Source: Megaleporinus macrocephalus (lineage: Eukaryota > Chordata > Actinopteri > Characiformes > Anostomidae). Taken from it: 64,000 nt of DNA. Location: assembly GCA_021613375.1 (NCBI GenBank), contig CM038704.1, forward strand, positions 7,322,091 to 7,386,090, in the 5' to 3' direction. This document shows, piece by piece, positions 59,840 to 64,000 of this stretch. A program made the position numbers and the translations under genes. Under the pieces are notes generated by a model. That model was not told where the DNA came from, searched no databases, and saw nothing but the letters and a program-made list of their open reading frames with translations. Within the stretch, counting starts at the first letter, position 1. The number at the start of each line of letters is the position of its first letter.

Positions 59840-60258
59840 GTTGTGTGGTGATTCCTATTTTGTTCCCACTTTTTGTCTAATTTTGCTGTTGTCTTATACT
59901 ACTACTACTACTAATGATAATAATAATAGTAATAATAACAATACAAATACTGTATTTTTAATTAGTTATTATTAGTGTTATTATTTAGTTATTAGTATAA
60001 TTATTAGTAGTAACAGTAGTATTATTGACATAACATGATGGTCATTAGTGCACATCTGTAGATATTTCAAGGGCTCAAATATGTATATTATAAAGAAACC
60101 TAAATTTAATGTATAACAGATACAAGCATAGCTGACTCCTATATTAATATTATTATATACAATCATCACACATTGTGTAACGTGTACAGTTAGTATTGAC
60201 TGTTAAATCTCCACTAGACCTTGTAAATGCAAATACAGCATTTACAAACTTTGAACAT

Positions 60259-60289
60259 TTATAATAATAATATTAATAATAACAATAAC

Positions 60290-60358
<69 letters not shown>
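60259..60358. repeat. (AAT)n microsatellite
   Basis: About 30 AAT units with two AAC interruptions near the start. Confidence 0.95.
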
Positions 60359-60360
<2 letters not shown>

Positions 60361-60507
60361 ACAAACAAAAAGCCGGTATATACTATTCTGCTCAACCATT
60401 TACAACAAGAATAAGTGTAAAATTAATTTGTGGAACTGTTTCTTACTTAATTCTCTTTTACAAACGTCCCATACTTGAATATTATTCCAGCACCATATTT
60501 ATTTATC

Positions 60508-60700
60508 ACAGCCGTCTAAAGAATAACATGTATCTCCATTTTTGCCGATTTAGATTTTTCTAGATTATTTGAACAAAAATAATTTCATGATGAATGGACC
60601 AATAGAAATGCTTCATAATAGCTTGGAAAAAAAATCTTCCATAAAAAGTGAGGACAGATTTTCTCCTCTCCTGTAAAGTTTTCATATTTACAGGTAATAT
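60508..60700. mobile_element. cgtcgc-type MITE, degenerate
   Basis: Matches family phrases (aacatgtatctccatttttg, gaccaatagaaatgct and ctctcctgtaaagtt). The left end is reduced to cagccgtctaaag and the right terminus is lost. Confidence 0.5.
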
Positions 60701-61107
60701 TTAATTTAGCGCAGACAGACATAAACTGATCTTAAACATGTCATAGAATAATTCTGAGTTATTATTTGTACAGTATGATTCTTTTATTCTTTTAAGCATT
60801 AAATTGGCTAAAAATTGGTAAAAAATAATAAATAACAATAATTAACTACAAATCTAGATTTATTAGTATAATTATTAGCTTGTATAACAAAATCCATCAT
60901 TCAATATTTAATATTATGAACCATAAGATTTATCTCCAAATACTTCAATAAACCCAGTTAAACCATCAACACATAGTACTAAACACACCAGTCTGTAATA
61001 CTCTTATAATACTGAACCGCCCGGAGAGACTCGTCTACAGAACATTTACAGGACTTGATGTAAATCTTCCTTTCTATGACGTGAGCTATAACTGTGTACA
61101 TATCTTT

Positions 61108-63184
61108 ATCTCTCTCTCTCTCTCTCTCTCTCTCCCTCTCTCCCTCTGCCTCACTAATTCTCCCTCTCTCTTTCTCCCTGTCTGTCTTTCTCCCTCCTCT
61201 GTTTCTCTCTCTCTTTCACTCTGTCTCTCTCTCCCTCTGCCTCACTAATTCTCCCTCTCTCTTTCTCCCTGTCTGTCTTTCTCCCTCCTCTGTTTCTCTC
61301 TCTCTTTCACTCTGTCTCTCTCTCCCTCTGCCTCACTAATTCTCCCTCTCTCTTTCTCCCTGTCTGTCTTTCTCCCTCCTCTGTTTCTCTCTCTCTTTCA
61401 CTCTGTCTCTCTCTCCCTCTGCCTCACTAATTCTCCCTCTCTCTTTCTCCCTGTCTGTCTTTCTCCCTCCTCTGTTTCTCTCTCTCTTTCACTCTGTCTC
61501 TCTCTCCCTCTGCCTCACTAATTCTCCCTCTCTCTTTCTCCCTGTCTGTCTTTCTCCCTCCTCTGTTTCTCTCTCTCTTTCACTCTGTCTCTCTCTGTCT
61601 CTCTCCCTCTGCCTCACTAATTCTCCCTCTCTCTTTCTCCCTGTCTGTCTTTCTCCCTCCTCTGTTTCTCTCTCTCTTTCACTCTGTCTCTCTCTCCCTC
61701 TCTCCCTCTGCCTCACTAATTCTCCCTCTCTCTTTCTCCCTGTCTGTCTTTCTCCCTCCTCTGTTTCTCTCTCTCTTTCACTCTGTCTCTCTCTGTCTCT
61801 CTCCCTCTGCCTCACTAATTCTCCCCTCTCTCTTTCTCCCTGTCTGTCTTTCTCCCTCCTCTGTTTCTCTCTCTCTTTCACTCTGTCTCTCTCTCCCTCT
61901 GCCTCACTAATTCTCCCTCTCTCTTTCTCCCTGTCTGTCTTTCTCCCTCCTCTGTTTCTCTCTCTCTTTCACTCTGTCTCTCTCTGTCTCTCTCCCTCTG
62001 CCTCACTAATTCTCCCTCTCTCTTTCTCCCTGTCTGTCTTTCTCCCTCCTCTGTTTGTCTCTCTCTTTCACTCTGTCTCTCTCTCCCTCTCTCCCTCTGC
62101 CTCACTAATTCTCCCTGTCTGTCTTTCTCCCTCCTCTGTTTCTGTCTCTCTTTCACTCTGTCTCTCTCTGTCTCTCTCCCTCTGCCTCACTAATTCTCCC
62201 TCTCTCTTTCTCCCTCCTCTGTTTCTCTCTCTCTTTCACTCTGTCTCTCTCTGTCTCTCTCCCTCTGCCTCACTAATTCTCCCTCTCTCTTTCTCCCTCC
62301 TCTGTTTCTCTCTCTCTTTCACTCTGTCTCTCTCTGTCTCTCTCCCTCTGCCTCACTAATTCTCCCTTTCTGTCTCTCTCCCTTTCGCTTCCTCTCTAAA
62401 TCTGTCTCTCTTTCTCCCTCTCTCCTCCTGTTTGTCTCTCTCTTACTCTCTCTTCCTCTGTCTTTCTCACTCTCTCTCTCTATCTCTGTCTCTCTCTTCA
62501 TCTCTCTCTTTCTCTCTCTCAGTCTCTCTTTCTTACTCTCTCTCTCACTCTCTCTCTGTCTCTCTCTTACTTCCTCTCTGTCTCTCTCCATCTCTCTCTC
62601 TTACTCTGCCTCACTAATTCTCCCTCTCTCTTTCACTCTGTCTGTCTTTCTCCCTCTCTCCTCCTCTGTTTGTCTCTCTCTTTCACTCTGTCTCTCTCTG
62701 TCTCTCTCCCTCTGCCTCACTAATTCTCCCTTTCTGTCTCTCTCCCTTCCTCTCTAAATCTTTCTCCCTGTCTCTCTTTCTCTCTCTCTCCTCCTGTTTG
62801 TCTCTCTCTTTCACTCTCTCTCCCTCTCTTTCTCCCTGTCTCTCTTTCTCTCTCTCTCCTCCTGTTTGTCTCTCTCTTTCACTCTCTCTCCCTCTCTTTC
62901 TCCCTGTCTCTCTTTCTCTCTCTCTCCTCCTGTTTGTCTCTCTCTTTCACTCTCTCTCCCTCTGTCTTTCTCACTCTCTCTCTCTCTATCTCTGTCTCTC
63001 TCTTCATCTCTCTCTTTCTCTCTTACTCTCTCTCAGTCTCTCTTTTTTACTCTCTCTCTCCATCTCTCTCTCTTACTCTCTCTCTTACTTCCTCTCTGTC
63101 TCTCTCTCCATCTCTCTCTCTGTCTCTCTCTTACTTTCTCTCTTATTCTCTCTCCATCTCTCTTACTCTTTTTCTCTTCTCTCC

Positions 63185-63222
<38 letters not shown>
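61108..63222. repeat. Pyrimidine-rich minisatellite with 91-bp unit, then CT-rich tract
   Basis: The marker ctgcctcactaattctccc recurs at 61146, 61237 and 61328 and on to about 62350, a 91-bp period with insertions of ctctctgtctct. Later single markers are near 62606 and 62711. From 62750 the order is looser, with three copies of a 68-bp block (tcctcctgtttgtctctctc). The ptprt transcript is purine-rich across the whole stretch. Confidence 0.95.
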
Positions 63223-63225
<3 letters not shown>

Positions 63226-63640
63226 CAGAGTTAAGATTCAGTGAATGATGTAGATTTAATAAGTCGAGTCGTTCGTGCTCTTGAAATGCCGCGTCACTCT
63301 GAGACTGATCTGACGGTCTGTTGACGCCGTGGGCGACAGAAACAAAGAGATCTTCTGTTTACAGTGTGTCTGTTTACAATCAGCACAATATTAACACAGT
63401 AATAACAGTGTAATAAACAAACGAGGAGAACTGCAGAACAGACACTGACCAGCAGATCTGCGTGTGAGTTGGAGTGTTTGGTGAAGGTGAGGGTAATTAT
63501 CCCAGCTGCTGTTAACAGTCACCACTCTGGTTCTCTGATGTTCTCTCAGACACGTGGAGCAACAACAGAATAATATGAAATACAATAAACGGTCCAGCTG
63601 TGGGTTATTATACTGAATGGAGCCACACTGAGCTCAGGCT

Positions 63641-63674
63641 CTCTCTCTCTCTCTCTCCCTCTCTCTCTCTCTCA
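63641..63674. repeat. Short CT run near the 202-nt exon
   Basis: About 16 CT units in two runs, ending 46 bp from the exon's donor; GA-rich in the transcript. Confidence 0.85.
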
Positions 63675-63720
63675 GGATGTCACTCTGTGAGCACTGAGCC
63701 GCTGAGGACGCCTGTCTTAC

Positions 63721-63922
63721 CTGCGATCTTGGTGGCGATGCGGGTGGTAACGGGTGGTCCGAAGCCTTTGCTGGTGCTGGCTTTCAGGGTGAAGTAGTAG
63801 GTGGTGCCGGGATAAAGTCCCACAAACAGATGGTGAGTTTCGTTCTGGAGCTTGAAGACTCGGCCGTGCTGAGTACTCAGATCAGCACTGGGATCCAGAG
63901 AGCTCAGAGCCTTATAGGTGAT
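63721..63922 (-). CDS. ptprt: ptprt coding exon: C-terminal part of a fibronectin III repeat (202 nt)
   Basis: First of five ptprt exons here in transcription order. It starts in phase 0 after the acceptor tttcctccag and ends with one base of a split codon before the donor gtaagac. It encodes 67 residues beginning [16 protein letters not shown] and including [47 protein letters not shown] is the usual tyrosine-corner and last-strand region of a fibronectin III fold; NET is an N-glycosylation sequon. Type IIB receptor phosphatases mediate homophilic cell adhesion through MAM, Ig and FN3 domains and dephosphorylate junctional and signalling proteins. The wording fits PTPRT better than PTPRM, PTPRK or PTPRU, from family knowledge. 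The 202-nt length and phases agree with the conserved gene structure as I recall it. The next exon joins in frame, completing an Ala codon. Confidence 0.95.
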
Positions 63923-64000
63923 CTGGAGGAAACAACCATAATCAGATCAGCAACGTTAATAATAATAACAGAGCATTTATACAATACATAATACTATCTG
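63923..64000 (-). other. ptprt intron, 3' end only
   Basis: These 78 bases hold the end of the intron preceding the first visible exon. The polypyrimidine tract and AG are intact. Nothing else is recognisable. Confidence 0.85.

Larger units (their letters stand above)
59483..63720 (-). other. ptprt intron of 4238 bp (microsatellites and 91-bp array)
   Basis: The intron lies between the 202-nt and 103-nt exons. From low coordinates it holds the AAT/ATT hairpin (59.7 kb), a second AAT run (60.26-60.36 kb), a partial cgtcgc MITE (60.5-60.7 kb) and AT-rich sequence without recognisable features to 61.09 kb. A 2.1-kb pyrimidine-rich array (61.1-63.2 kb) follows. About 420 bp of ordinary sequence (63223-63640) and a short CT run at 63641-63674 complete it; the CT run is about 46 bp beyond the exon's donor site. 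Confidence 0.9.

Noticed and set aside
59692..59880. Poly-asparagine protein
   Set aside because: Translation of the AAT microsatellite only.
61489..62591. Long minus-strand frames rich in Arg/Glu (up to 130 codons)
   Set aside because: They are translations of the 91-bp GA-rich array. Repeats without stops give such frames automatically.
62798..63248. Overlapping Ser/Leu frames of 104-148 codons
   Set aside because: Same cause: three frames are open at once because the sequence is nearly pure CT.

Overview
The window is vertebrate, almost certainly teleost, nuclear DNA. It lies inside one very large gene on the minus strand: the type IIB receptor protein tyrosine phosphatase T (ptprt). Five consecutive coding exons can be read, each with GT/AG splice sites and matching codon phase. 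In transcription order they are 63721-63922, 59380-59482, 52981-53254, 32614-32650 (37 nt) and 9028-9163. Together they encode the end of one fibronectin type III repeat, the whole membrane-proximal repeat with its processing site, the short stalk and the transmembrane helix. The start of the gene, the MAM/Ig part and both phosphatase domains lie outside the window. I found no second protein-coding gene. The many other open frames fall in repeats or lack codon-level support.

More than 98% of the window is intron. From high to low coordinates the introns are about 4.2, 6.1, 20.3 and 23.5 kb, plus at least 9.0 kb at the low end. They are packed with transposon remnants: hAT-type elements with 8-bp target duplications, Tc1/mariner remnants, a TTAA-flanked MITE, a recurring MITE with cgtcgctgtcc ends (about ten copies), a long foldback element split by a hAT insertion, tRNA-derived SINE-like units, LTR-like segments and a dead LINE reverse transcriptase piece. 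The mixture of families resembles genomes of ostariophysan fishes (characins, catfishes and relatives). That placement is inference and does not reach species level.

The most distinctive property is the number of tandem arrays and where they sit. A 36-bp array fills a hAT element, a 41-bp array replaces the middle of a Tc1-like element, and two separate 20-bp arrays (about 43 and 97 units) grow from the head of the same SINE. A TA tract separates two arms of a MITE. Further arrays are a 25-bp unit containing the perfect palindrome CCAGATCTGG, a 25-bp unit containing TTAGGG, a 37-38-bp AT-rich unit, a 91-bp pyrimidine-rich unit, an approximately 190-bp SINE-like unit and three copies of an approximately 470-bp segment.

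A few non-repetitive, motif-dense stretches are candidate intronic enhancers. The best is 22070-22800, with four GGATTA (OTX/CRX/PITX-type) sites within 68 bp and a forkhead site next to them. I see no bacterial-type system, CRISPR array, operon or RNA gene. What may be new here is how arrays arise within transposons, not an undescribed protein system.
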